A stretch of 64,000 nt of DNA from Diphasiastrum complanatum. Its lineage: Eukaryota > Streptophyta > Lycopodiopsida > Lycopodiales > Lycopodiaceae. The stretch is from the NCBI GenBank assembly GCA_029204225.1, contig CM055102.1:38126585-38190584 (forward strand), read 5' to 3'. Position numbers and translations under genes: made by a program. Positions 21,537 to 34,000 of the stretch are shown here, piece after piece. Numbering within the stretch: position 1 is the stretch's first letter; every line of letters begins with the position of its first letter. Under the pieces are notes generated by a model. That model was not told where the DNA came from, made no database searches, and was given only the letters and a program-made list of their open reading frames with translations.

Positions 21537-24500
21537 TTAGTATATATCAAGATAAAAATAGGGTTCGTTGTACTTTCTAAGTCTGCTTCCATTGACCATA
21601 GTGTCTAAAGTATTGCCTTGTAGGGTTTGGAGTTGTACATATCCAAAAAAAATTTAGTTTTCCCTTTAAAGTTTTGGCTTGGTATAAGAGGACCTTGTCT
21701 CTGATCTGGAACTCTTTGAGTTTTAATGATCGATCATGCCATGCCTTCTGTCAACGTTTATGGATTTGTTGAGCATGGATGTTGATCCATTGTGTTTCAC
21801 AAAGTTGTTCTAGATGGAATAATCTATTAGCTAGAATCTGTCGATTATCTAGCTCTAGATTACAGGCTACTCGTAGGGATGGAGTATGAAATTCCACAGG
21901 CATGACAACTTCTTGGCCATATACTAGTTGGAAAGGGGTCAAACCTGTGGCTCTCTTCGGGGTAGTGCGATATGCCCATAGAGCGGTGTGAAGTTTTAGC
22001 GTTCAATTGGATCGGCTCTGGGACTCGACGATTTTGGTGAAAACACCACATAAGATTTTGTTTGTGGATTTCACCTGGCCATTGCATCGTGGATAATACG
22101 GAAAACTTTTGTGATGTACCACAAAGAATTCGAAAGTAGATCTACTATGACAGAGTTAGGAAAATGTATACCCCTATCACTGATAAGTTCTAGAGGACAT
22201 CCGAAGCAAACAGTAACCTATTCATAGAGAAATTTTGTGGTAGAATGAGCGACAACATTGCGAACAACTCTAGCTTCAGCCCATTTGGTACAGTAGTCCG
22301 TAGCTACTACGATATATTTGGCTTGAGTGTGTCTAGTAGCGGATTGGTCCAGCATAATTAATTTCCCATTTCTGGAAGGCTTGATCAGTCGTGACAAGGT
22401 GTAAAGACATAAAATTTATTTTTTGAAAGCATTTTGTCCTTTGACAAACATCATAGGCCTTTACGTAGGGGTATCCTTGAAGAGGGTTGGCCACCAAAAT
22501 CCTTCTAAGAGGATTTTTCTGGCAGTTGTTTTGAAAGAAAAATGACCAGCTCCAACACCTTCATGGATTAGGAACATAACTGAGATTATTTCACCTTTAG
22601 TAAGACAACGTCGGATAATTCCATCGAATCCTTGCTTGTAAAGTTGTCCTACAATCATTGCATAAGGTGTTGTTTTGAGGATCAACACATGTTGTTTTAG
22701 ATAATGATGGATCCATCGGCCCCGAAGTTAAATATTTAGTAATATCCTTTGCCCAAACGAGGGTATAGTCAACTTGAAATAAAATGACATCAGGTAAATC
22801 ATCATTGACGCCTTGGTCCGGAGTTGGTGGATTAGGGATTCGAGATAAATGATTTACGAGAGAATGTTGAACGCCCTTTCGAACAACAATTCGAAACTCA
22901 AACTCGGGTGCAAGTTTTATTGATAAAATAGAGAAGTGCTTGATGATCAGTGAAGAATGCAAAAACTTTTTCCAGGGGATAATAGCGAAACTTCTGAACT
23001 GCATACACCATTACTAAAGCTTCACGCTCAATAGTGGTGTAATTGACTTCAGTGGGGATCAATTGTCTACTAAGAAATCGGATTGGATAATCCTTTTTGA
23101 GTTCTCTTAGTTGAGTGAGCACTATTCCAATGGCATACTTGGATGCATCGGTATGCACATGAAATTCCTTGGAGTAATCAAGAGCCCAAAGAATAGGTGC
23201 ATTGGTGAGGGATGTTTTTAACCGAATGAACGAGACTCGTTGTTCATCAGTCCATTTGGGAACAACGACCAACTTATAAATTAATCGTGCTTTATTAGCG
23301 AAATTGAGAATAAAGCATCGATAATAATTGGCATGGCCTAGGAATGAATAGACTTCGTGGATAGATTTTGAATAATCAAAACCTTTTCAGGGTCAGTTGT
23401 GATGCTGTTTTTTGAAATAATATATCCTAATACAATGCCATGTGTTACCCAGATTTGGCATTTTTTAGGGTTCAAAGAGATTTCGAAGCATTGACATTGG
23501 TTAGGATTTTTTTCTAGCACAAACAGATGACATGCTTTTTCTAAATGCGCTCCTAAATCATTCAAGTAAACTTCTAGGGTATCTCCCATCTGCTGAGAAA
23601 AGGCAGCTTGCATAACATGCTAGAATGTGTTAGGAGCATTATAGAGACCGAAGGACTTGATTTTTTAGCAGAATGTTCCCCATTCTGTGGCAAAAGCGGT
23701 TTTATGTTGATCTTCGTCAGCAATTTGAATCATGTTATAGCCGCTAAAGCCATCTAAGAATGAGTAAGCCTCATCTCCTGTTAGATTTTCTAAGATGGAT
23801 TCTCCAAAAGATAATGGAAAATGATCACGTTCAGTGACAACATTAAGTTTCTTAAAGTCAACACAGATGCGGAGTTTTCCAATTTTCTTAGAAATGACTA
23901 CATTCGGGAGACCCACTTAGTATGTTCGATTTCATAGATGAATCCTACATCTAACAAGCATTGTGATTCTTCTTTGATTTTGGCCTTGTAGATATGATTG
24001 CATCGGGTATGGACTCTGTGCTTTCTATTTATGAAGAGGCATCGGCTGAATCATCACATTAGGCATCGAGTTCACATAATCGAGGGAATGCGATGCATAC
24101 CTACTTGGGGTGAAACTCCTTTCATGTCTTTATAGGACCAAGCAAAGACATCTCGATATTTGCGTAGAAGTTTCTCAAGCCTTCTGCGTTGCTCACGATT
24201 GAGGTGAGCCCCGATGTGAATAATGTATTTGTTATTCGCATTGGGCTCACTCAAGGATAGAGTGATGGTTTGTGTAGGGCGTTCGTAAGGTGAATTACCA
24301 TTTAGCTTGTGTTGAGCTTTGGTAATTGAATAGTCACATCCTCGATCGTATAATCCTTAAAATATGTGAGTACATCATGTGCAGGTGATTCTAGGGGAGC
24401 CTTGTCTTTCACCTATCTAGATGGGGATTTGGGAGGTTATGGGATTGGCCTATGAGCTAAGGCGATTTCAGGAACTTCCTTGAGTAGTTGTAAGATCTCC

Positions 24501-25880
24501 AAGAGGTTGGATTAGAAGCTGTTCATGTGAGGTGTGCGGATGAGAAATTGGTGGCACATCATGGAGGATTTCATCATCGATTTGAAAAATTGCTTCCTCC
24601 TCACATAGATCCCATAGATAATTCGGTCGTTTGACATAGTATCATTGGGCATCAAGTTTTTTGACTACAGCCTTGGCAACTAGTTCCACCTTAGATGAAC
24701 GTTGCGCGAAAGCTTTGAGTAGAAGTGCCTCCATGTAGTTAAGAATTATGTTAGAAATGTCCAAATCTTTTGGGCAATTATGAATTCACAAGAAATTTTC
24801 ATCATCTACAAACAAATCAGCTGATTCATCAGTAGGTAGCCATGCAACGTTTAACATTTCATCTTTGCGTGAAATAATAAAAATAAAATTGATATTAATG
24901 GTAGGTGTGTCTAGATCAAGAGGTTGTTAGTTATCGTCCCTATTGGGTGGACTGGTAGGGCTCAGACACAGAACTGATAGTAGATTAATCAATGTCATGG
25001 AATCATGCAGGTTTGAGTTTCCAGATGAATCAATGGTAATGGAGTTGTCTCTATTATCAAAGGTGACTCTGCCTTTGCTCCAGTCATGAATGACCTTTGC
25101 ATTAGTGAGCCATGGTCGACCAAGTAGTAACTCATAGAAATAGACATTGCTAGGAATATCGAGTACAACTAGGTCTATGGTGAATTTCAGGCCTTCTAAT
25201 TTGATCAAAATTTTTGGGTGGAATCCTATGGGTCGAACCATGCTTTGATCAGCCATCCTGAGCTGACAAGTGGGTTTGGTGAGTTTATCTCTTAGGTTCC
25301 ATTCCAACATGAGAGATGTGGAGATAATATTGACACCTAAGCCACCATCTAACACAACTAATACTTCTCGGGATTGGCGTTGAATAGCTGGAATTTTGAT
25401 ATTGTCCCTTTCACTGAGCAGATTGGTTAGGTGTAATGGCATTTCAGGTAGCTCATCAGAGCTGGTGGTTTCGGTGGGTTGGAGTTGCTGCTTCCAGTGA
25501 CCCGCATGCTTCCATGGAACGTGGAAAGGGAGGGTCACGTTATCTTGTAATAGGTCTCCTCAGACTTCAGTGCCTTCAAGGGCTTTATTTTCGAAAGGCG
25601 TGTGCAGTGCTTTATGGGAGGTGGAAGAGTGTTGGTCTACTGACGATATTTGTGATGCAGTCTAATTTCTTCGGATGGTTGAGGAGACACAATGGGCGTA
25701 TAAGACCCTTCACTCGGAGATATGATATGTTGTTGTGTTTTGCTAGGTGCAATGGTAGGGGCTTGGCGTTGGGTTTGTGCACAAGTCAAGACCCAGGTTG
25801 GTAGCGTTTCGACTAGCAAAGTTTCTACTTGCACGGAGCAGACAAGGGCAGTTGGTTTAGATATGGAAGGGCAATCTCAA
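21537..25880 (-). pseudogene. Gypsy-B pol (protease to integrase), decayed
   Basis: A minus-strand Ty3/Gypsy pol broken by many stops and frameshifts. In order from the right: a linker rich in Pro/Thr/Gln (25834-25637); protease with LDGGLGVNI (around 25380-25330) and a GRPWL strand; reverse transcriptase at 23916-23665 (RICVDFKKLN, SFLDGFSGYNMI); the active-site region at 23613-23338, where YxDD reads YLND; RNase H at 23272-22898 (YTTIEREALVMVYAVQKFR); integrase zinc-binding and core fragments at 22700-22100; and an integrase tail ending TMVNGSRLRKYNE with a stop at 21537. The missing catalytic Asp alone would inactivate it. The gag half is at 40536-41502, on the other side of Copia-C, which split this element. 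Confidence 0.85.
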
Positions 25881-26354
25881 TGTGAAAGATTCAACTAGTT
25901 TAGTCATATTTGCTACATTTCTATATTTGGCTTATTGAGGCCAATTTCATATAAGACTTAGCATTTTGGAGGGAAAGCCAAGTGGCCAAATAGGGTTTGG
26001 ACCTATTATAAAAGAATGTAACTCATGGAGAGACATATCTTCTCTCTTCTCTATCTCATTTCATGCTTGTACATGGTTCTATTGGTTCTACTATCCATTG
26101 GTGCACTATACTTGTGATATCTTGCAATTCTATGTGTAGAATGATCTATATTTGTTATTTTTGGTTTCACACGTGTGCAATACAGTAGCTTTCTAGTTTT
26201 GTATGGACAACAATAGTATGATCAAGTTCTATTAGAATTCTATTTTGTGTGTAGATGCTTAATTTTCTACATTGGCAAGATTGGTGGAGTAGCTTGCTTT
26301 GTAACCAAAGATCTTTAGATGATTTGGATCTGAATTGATCCCTAATCTTTCACA
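25881..26354 (+). repeat. Copia-C 5' LTR
   Basis: A 474-bp LTR with a perfect 11-bp inverted repeat at its ends: TGTGAAAGATT at 25881 and AATCTTTCACA ending at 26354, followed at once by the primer site. It contains TTCACACGTGTGCA at 26164-26177, close to the palindrome of the other Copia families. A short TATTATAAAAGAATG stretch near 26003 is a plausible TATA region. Confidence 0.85.
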
Positions 26355-26366
26355 TGGTATCAAAGC
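26355..26366 (+). promoter_or_regulatory. Copia-C primer-binding site
   Basis: TGGTATCAAAGC, one base different from the initiator tRNA-Met site TGGTATCAGAGC used by Copia-A and Copia-B, and directly adjacent to the LTR. Confidence 0.85.
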
Positions 26367-26630
26367 TTGTGTTTCAAGTTATGGAGAAAATCATATCCAC
26401 CAATGATTTTTTGAAGATATCAAGAATAGGGCATGCTAGAGAGGACTCTACACCAAAATCAAATTTCTTGCATTTGTAGATCTATGTGTTGATTTGCTTG
26501 GTATAAGTGCTAGAAGAGAATTGAGTAGTTTCAAATCTTTGTGATTTCTCTTTGAAAATATTTTTTCGTTGTTCAAAGGAGTGCTTTGTGCATTGAAATG
26601 GGTTGAAAGAGAAGATCAGGTCATTGCTAC

Positions 26631-28207
26631 ATGACAACATCAAGTGGAGTCATGTTGGAAGCCAATGATAGGCTTACCTCAAGTAACTATTCATTGTGGA
26701 AGGTGAGGATGGAATTACTTCTTGAGATGAATGATGTTTTGGATTTTGTTGTAGGTTTGGAGGAGAGACCAGCAACACAACAAGATCAAATGAGGTATGA
26801 TAAGAGGGCCAAAAGGGCTCTACACATGATCAAAAGGAATTTTACCAATGAGCTTCTCAAGAAAGTTGGTAAGAGTACTTCATCTAAGAATGCTTGGAAC
26901 TCATTGAAGAAGATTTATGAATCCAAGTCTACTTCTAGAGTGTTGACTCTAAGAAGGAAACTCTTTTCTTGTTTGCAAAAGAATGAAGAAAGTCCAAGTA
27001 CTTTTATTTTGAGGATGAAAGCATTGAATGATGAGTTGGCTTGCATTGATGAGAGCATTAAGGAAGGAGGGCTTGTTCAAGTTATTCTTAATGAATTGCT
27101 GGATGCTCATGCTAACATTGTTCAAAGTATTGCTATTCAAAAGACTTTGCCAAGTTTGATGGATCTTCAAGAGATCTTAATCAATGAAGAATATAGACTT
27201 CAAGCAAGAGTTGGATCTACATCAACACTTCAAGAGGAGGCTATGTTCACAAAGGGAAAAAGCAAAAGTAAGTGGTCTAAAGGGCAAGATCAAGTGGATG
27301 CTTCTTCAAATGGCAAAATGAAGGATAGATCAAAGCTCAAGTGATTCTATTGTGGCATCAAAGGATACTTTGCAAGTGAGTGCTACAAGAAGAAGAGAGA
27401 TCACGGAGACAAGCAAGGTAATCTTAATCTTGATGAGGATGGTTTGGATGTTCAAGATGAAAATGATGATGCTTTTGTGACATCTTCATGTATGCTTTCT
27501 AATGATGGAGATCTAGATCCATGGTGGATTGATAGTGGAGCAAGATCACACATGACTTCTCACAGAGTATCTAACTTCTTTGTTGGCATATGAAGATGAC
27601 AAGAGGATGATCTACATGGCCAATGATGGTGAGTGTGCAATCAAAGGGATTGGCAGAATTCCTATTTCTCTCGCTACAAATAGGAATGTTCATTTGGAGG
27701 ATGTCTTGTTTATTCCATCTATTACCAAGAATTAGCTTAGTGTGAGTCAAATGTTAAATAAAGGCCTCAAGATTGAGCTTGATGGATAATATTGTATGAT
27801 CAAAAGGAAGGATGTCTTGATTGGAAAAGTTAAAAGGCAAGGAAAGTTGTTCAAACTAGATGCTTGTCTTATTGCTAACCAAGTTGGATGTGTTGCAAGA
27901 GAGCAAATACCTATTCAAGAGGTTTGGCATAAAAGGATGGGACACCTCAACTTCAAGTCATTGGAGGTAATGGCTAGAAAGAAGATTGTGATAGGTCTTC
28001 CAAGTTCCTTAAGTGGCATCAATCATGTTTGTGAGTCTTGTGCTTTCTCTAAGTCACATAGACTACCGTATGCTAGATCTATGTCTAGATCTACAAAGCC
28101 TTTTCAACTTGTACATTCGGATATTCATGGATTTACTACAATTAGCAATAGTGGAGCTAAGATGTTTGTAACTTTCATTGATGATTTTAGTAGATTTTGT
28201 TGGATCT
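26631..28207 (+). pseudogene. Copia-C gag, protease and start of integrase
   Basis: Gag of the UBN2/DUF4219 type is open at 26631-27344 (RLTSSNYSLWKVRMELLL, NAWNSLKKIYESKSTSR). A TGA at 27342-27344, where Copia-A has a Cys, breaks the zinc knuckle just before FYCGIKGYFASEC. Protease follows (WWIDSGARSHM, about 27520-27560) with a frameshift near 27580 and further stops. GAG-pre-integrase and the integrase zinc site are open from 27796 (HKRMGHLNF, CESCAFSKSH), and the first catalytic Asp is in HSDIHG. The frame breaks at FVTFIDDFSRFCWI where Copia-B is inserted and continues at 39740. Confidence 0.88.
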
Positions 28208-28889
28208 TGTTAAAAATTCACAATTCTAGCTTGACTAGTTTTGGTCATATGACTTGTAAATAGTTAGATGGTCATGATGTGGCTTGTCACACGTGCCAAA
28301 TAGCATAGGATTCCATTCATAAGGATGTTCTCAAGTAGACCTAAGTGTTAGTACCTTTGGAATGAGTCCAAATTATGCTTAGATACAAGGGAGAAAAAAT
28401 AGGAGCTATTTTTGGTAATTTTTGCATTGTTGAGGGATCTCCAAGATTCCAACCCTAACTTGGTAGGGATGAAAGATCCACCAAAATTAGCATTAGGGAT
28501 AGGTTTAGGGCTACTCATACCTGCCCAAAACCGTGATGGATCATGTATATATAGGTGATGATATCTCACCAAAATCAATCAAGCAATTTCATGTTTTTTC
28601 TCTCATAATGGTGCAATTGCTCTCTATGTTCATAATTGTTTGAGTACTTGTGATTACTAATGATTATAGGATTGAATGTAGGTCTGGTGTACAGTACTCA
28701 GACTGTGGGAGGCCGTACTTTCACACGTGTGAAGCCTTCTTCAAGGATTTGGGCCATTTAGTGAGGTTCAAGCATAGATTTTTGATGGATTTTGATGGTT
28801 CAACTTGTGCTAATCTTATGAAATCATAATCTATTGTTTCCCTCATCATTTCAAGTGTTTTAGGATCCTTATTTGCTGTAATTTTTACA
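28208..28889 (+). repeat. Copia-B 5' LTR
   Basis: TGTTAAAAATTC...TTTTTACA, 682 bp. A full TTCACACGTGTGAA palindrome lies at 28720-28733, within CAGACTGTGGGAGGCCGTAC context resembling the Copia-A LTR. TATATATAGG near 28548 is a plausible TATA box. Confidence 0.93.
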
Positions 28890-28901
28890 TGGTATCAGAG
28901 C
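28890..28901 (+). promoter_or_regulatory. Copia-B primer-binding site
   Basis: TGGTATCAGAGC immediately after the LTR, complementary to initiator tRNA-Met. The leader then runs to the gag start at 29702 with no other gene seen. Confidence 0.9.
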
Positions 28902-29701
28902 CTAAAGGTTTGAAATGAGCTAAATCCTTGGTTTGCATTCAATTTGATCACAATTTTTGATCTAAATCTTGTGTAGATTGGATCTTAGCAACTAGTATTG
29001 ATTCTAGAACTCAAAGTGAGTCAAATACATTGGAGATTGGTGTTGTGTGACTTCATTTGCAGGTGTTTAGGTGTCTAAAACCAGAGGCAAAGTTGAATTC
29101 AATTCACATTACCAAGATAGCAAGTTTTGCTTGCTCCAAGCATTGATTTCTAAGCGAGTTTTGGAGGTGATTTCATAGAGAAGGCTTTCTAGCATTCAAG
29201 GAGAGGGAAGATCAGAGTTTTGGGGACTCTTCAAGGCTGTTCTAAGGTGTAGTAGGCACCTCCTAAAGTGATTTAGGTTCAGTCCAACCATTGCTTGACT
29301 TATGCACCAAATTAGATCAATTTTTCATTAATTTTGATCATTTTTTGCTTGTGATTGGATAGTAGATTGTGTTGCATCCTCATTAAGTTCCATTTAGATC
29401 TTTTACAAGTGATTTTGGAAGTATATTAGGTTGCTGAAATTCACTCTTGATCAGATCATTTGGAAGCTTTAATGTTCTTTATAGAAAGAGGGGCAATTCT
29501 ACTAGTATTGTCTACTTCAATCAAGCAAGTGCATTGTTTCTAGTATTCTATGATTTGATTTTGTTAGAGATCATTCTTAGATCTTTATAGGAAGTCTATT
29601 ACTGATCTTTTCAGGTCCCTAAGAAGTGGGATAAGGTAGACCTTCAATCAAATCAATAGAAGTAACCTTCATTTGTGTCAAGTCCTTGATTAGGAGACTA
29701 G

Positions 29702-30137
29702 ATGGCATCTATAAATGCATATCTTTTGGATACTAATGAAAGGCTCAACAAAACTAACTATTCCATATGGAAAGTTAGAATGGAATCTATCATGATCATG
29801 CAAGATCTGATGGAAATTGTAAATGGTAAGGAGGGTGAACCTATTCATCCTCAAGAAAAAGCCAAATACATCAAAAGGTGCAATGTTGCACTACATTGCA
29901 TAAAAATGAATGTTGCAAATGAACTCTTAAGAGAGGTAGGAGATTGCACTTCAGCTCAAGATGCTTGGGAGACTTTGCAAAAGGTCTATGAATCCAAGAA
30001 CCAAACTAGAATGTTAGCTTTGAAGAATCAAATCTATAGAAGCTATCAAAAGAAAGGAGAGAGTGCACATACTTTTGTCCTAAGAGTAAAGGAATTGAAC
30101 AAAGAGCTAGCCTTTATAGGTGACCCTATCAAGGATG
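29702..30137 (+). pseudogene. Copia-B gag, 5' portion, split by Copia-A2
   Basis: The N-terminal half of a UBN2/DUF4219 Copia Gag (NKTNYSIWKVRMESIM, DAWETLQKVYESKNQTRM). The Met at 29702 is the first in frame after the leader. It is interrupted at 30137 by Copia-A2. Counting the duplicated GGATG once, the frame continues at 36456 without a shift, so gag was open here when Copia-A2 inserted. It is related to the Copia-A Gag but clearly a different family. Confidence 0.92.
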
Positions 30138-30999
30138 TGATAAATTTTACAGTTTTTAGGACAATAATGATTGTACTTTACAATCATAGAGAGTTATTGG
30201 TTGCTTAATCAATGAATCTATCAAGTTCTACACATTAGATCTTGATCTAGATTCACTACACTTGGATTTAAGCAAGAGCAATGGATCAACACATCATTTT
30301 TTAGTGAGAGCGGCTTCACACGTGTGGAGTACTGTCCACTGTACGGACTGCACCTGAAACAACAAGTACAATGATACTAGATAGCAATCATGCATAAAAA
30401 TCACAAGACAAATGACTAGAAATCTCACAAAAGTGTAGAGTGCAAAAATCTCATCAATTTTCTTAGCAAAATGATGATCCTTTTATGGATCAAGTACATC
30501 CATGAGTCTGGTACAGTCCAGCAGGCCTTCACACGTGTGAAGAGTGCCACATCACTCATATCTATCCATTTGATCCATCCTTGATCCTTATCCAATAGTT
30601 GACCTTCTAGAATATGACTAAAATCCAAAAAGCTAGTCTCCTAGAATATAGGAATATTCCCTACAAAATAGGATCTAAGGAAAATGGTCAACTCTTATCT
30701 TCTAGTACTCTATACACACATGTGAACATCCACTTGCCATGTGGGAGCATTTACTCATGCACATGCAAGGAAAAGCTAATTTGTAGGTGACTAGTCAACT
30801 TGACTAAAAACTAGTCATTTCATGTTCACACTAACTAGAATGATACAAAATCAATTTGGATATATACAAACATGAAAAGTACATCCTTTCACACATGGGA
30901 ACATGCTCCACACGTGTGAAATCATATCATCAACATATTCTAATGTTTGATCAATATTTACATGAACCAATGTCAAGTGAGAAGTGACAATTTTCAACA
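30138..30999 (-). repeat. Copia-A2 3' LTR
   Basis: 862 bp, the same structure as 623-1484, followed by the purine tract at 31000-31012. It has one base different from the Copia-A1 LTRs. Confidence 0.95.
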
Positions 31000-31012
31000 C
31001 TCCTCCTCACTT

Positions 31013-34000
31013 CTAACTTGGCAAATCTAGTGTACATCTATCTACAATTCCAAGAGCATATCTTAACTTAAAAAATGGATCTTTGGACAATGGTTTGGTT
31101 AAGATATCAGCTATGCATTCAGATGATGGTACATGATGTAGTTGCACTTCCTTGGATTGTACCTTCTCCCTCACAAAGTGGTGAGCTATCTCAATATGCT
31201 TTGTTCTAGCATGGAAGATAGGATTTGAAGCAATTTGTTGAGAAGCTTGATTGTCACAAAATATGTAAGGGATCTCCTCGGCCTCTAGCACATGTAGTTC
31301 CATCAAGAGTCTTCTTAGCCATAAGAGCTCTTTGGTTGTTGAAGTCAATGCCTTGTACTCGGCTTCACAAGAAGATAGTGAGATTGTATCTTGCTTTTTG
31401 GAAAGCCAAGATATCACTCCTCCACAAAGAAATGTTGCAAATGCACTAATGGACTTCCTATCCATCTTGTCACCTGCAAAATCTGAATCCGAGTAGGCTC
31501 TCAAGTGCAAGTTAGATCCTTCATAAAGTATACCAAAAAATCTAGTACTAGAAACATATCTAAGTACTCTCTTGGCACTTTTCCAATGATGAATTAAAGG
31601 AGCTTGCATACTTTGACTCAACTTGCTTACACAAAAACTTAAGTCAGGTCTAGTGATGGTTAAATAGATTAGAGAGCCTATAAGCTTCCTAAAGAGAGTG
31701 ATGTCCTCAAAGGATGCTTCATCACCTTCATTAGTTGCTTTCACAACATGCTCCATAGGGGTGTCAATCCCCTTACAATCTTTCATACCAAATCTTTCAA
31801 GAATGGAAGTAGCATACTTAGATTGACTTATGAAAGTACAATTGCTACTTCTAGACACTTCTATCCCAAGTATAAACTTTAGGAAGCCTAGATCTACCAT
31901 CTTGAACTCACTAGATAAGTCAACTTTTACTTTGCCTATGCCATCATCATCATTTCCTGTCATAATGATGTCATCAACATAAAGAACCAAAATGATGATC
32001 TTTCCTTCATTACATTTGAAATATAAAGAAGGTTCATAAGCACTTAGTACAAAGCCAAGGGAATAGAGAAAATCATGCAACCTAGAGTACCAAGCTCTAG
32101 GTGCTTGCTTCAAGCCATATAGGCTCTTCCTTAAGTAGCACACCTTTTGCTCCTCACCAATCTTGATGAAGCCCTCGGGTTGCATCATGTAGATTTCCTC
32201 TTCTAAGAAGCCATTCAAGAAGGCATTTGTCACATCCATTTGGTAGAGATCCCATTTGAACAAAGTAGCAATGCAAATGATTAATCTAATAGTTACAAGC
32301 TTAGCTACAGGTGCAAATGTTTCTTCATAATCCAATCCTTTTATTTGAAGAAATCCCTTAGCAACAAGCCTAGCTTTGTATTTACTAATAGATCCATCTT
32401 GATTGTACTTAATTCTATAAATCCACTTACATGCAAGTGGTTTCTTTCCTCTTGGAAGATTTACAAGATTCCAAGTATGATTTTCTTCTAATGCATCATA
32501 CTCTACTTGCATTGCATCTCTCCAAACTTTAGATTTACATGCTTCTTCAAAAGATGATGGTTCTTCAATCAATGTAGCTAAAAAAGAGTAAGAGGTAGAA
32601 GATGTAGAGCCTTCCTTTTGCTTTCCCTTGTCCACATAGGTAAGCCTTGAGGGCTCGGCCTTGCTCCTTGATGATCTTCTTGGCCCCTTTTGACTTGGAT
32701 CCAAATCTCCATCCTCGGGTTTGTCATGATCCTCCTCGGGTTTGTCAAGATCCTCCTCGGATTTGTCAAGATCTTCAATGCACAATGGGTTAGATCCATT
32801 TGACAAGCTCTTAGCAAATTGTGACTCATCAAAAAGTACATCCTTGCTTACCTTTACTTTCTTGGATGTAGGATCATATATCCTATATCCCTTGCTATTT
32901 TCTCCATAGCCAACAAAGATTCCTTTGAAGGAGGTAGCATCTTCTTTCCTTCTAGTCTCCAAAGGAATGTGTACATAACAAGTACATCCAAAGATCTTAA
33001 AATATTTTACATTGGGTTTCTTATCAAACAAGGCTTGATAAGGTGAGATCCCATCTATAGCACTACTAGGAAGTCTATTACACAAATAATTAGCACATGT
33101 TATGGCTTCTCCCCAAAATGAGATGGGAAGTGATGCATCAAGCCTCAAGGACTTTGCACACTCACATAGACTCCTATTTTTCCTCTCGGCCACCCCATTT
33201 TGTTGAGGGGTGTAGGAACAAGTGTATTGTAACTTAATACCATTGATCTCACAAAAGTCTTTCATTTTATTGGAGGTGTACTCTCCTCCATTATCACATC
33301 TTAGTGCTTTGATAGAAGTACTAAGTTGTTTCTCTACTAGAGACTTGAACTTAATGAAAGCTTCATAAACAAGATTTTTCTTTGATAGTAACTCAATCCA
33401 TGTGAATCTAGTACAATCATCTATAAAAGTTACATACATCAAGGCACCTCCATTACTTGCATGTGAAAAACTATGTACATCAGAATGTATGAGATCCAAG
33501 GGAGAGAGAGATCTTGATGAAGATTTCTTGTAAGAAGATTTGTGTGACTTTGCAAGGCCACATGCCTCACACATTTTTCCACACTTCTTGAAAGCTCTTG
33601 GTAGGCCGAGAGCTAGTTCCTTGCTTGCCATTGACTCCATAGATTGAAGATTAGGATGGCCTAATCTCTTATGCCAAAGCTCCACTTGAGTTAGCTCCTC
33701 CCTAGCCAAGTTCACACTTTCACTTGCAACATTAGCATCCAACTTGAAAAGTCTACCTTGCTTAATGCCACTAGCTATGCACTTATCATTTTTCAAGATG
33801 GAACAAACTCCATTCTTGAAATGTACATCTAGTCCATTGTCCATTAATTGTCCTACACTAAGCAAGTTTCTTGAAATGGTAGGAACATACAAAACATTAT
33901 CTAGATCTATCCTTTTAGATGTGCCTAAACAAAGAGGTATAGAACCTATGCCATCTATCTTGCATGCTTGATCACTAGCAGTGTATATTGACTTCTTAGA

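Noticed and set aside
21537-25538. Integrated pararetrovirus (caulimovirus-like) origin for the minus-strand pol
   Set aside because: An integrase with zinc and core fragments follows RNase H and no movement protein is seen, so it is a Ty3/Gypsy element.
26631-28263. Copia-C as a part of Copia-B
   Set aside because: Copia-C has its own LTR with different ends and its own primer site, and the GATCT duplication places Copia-B inside its integrase.
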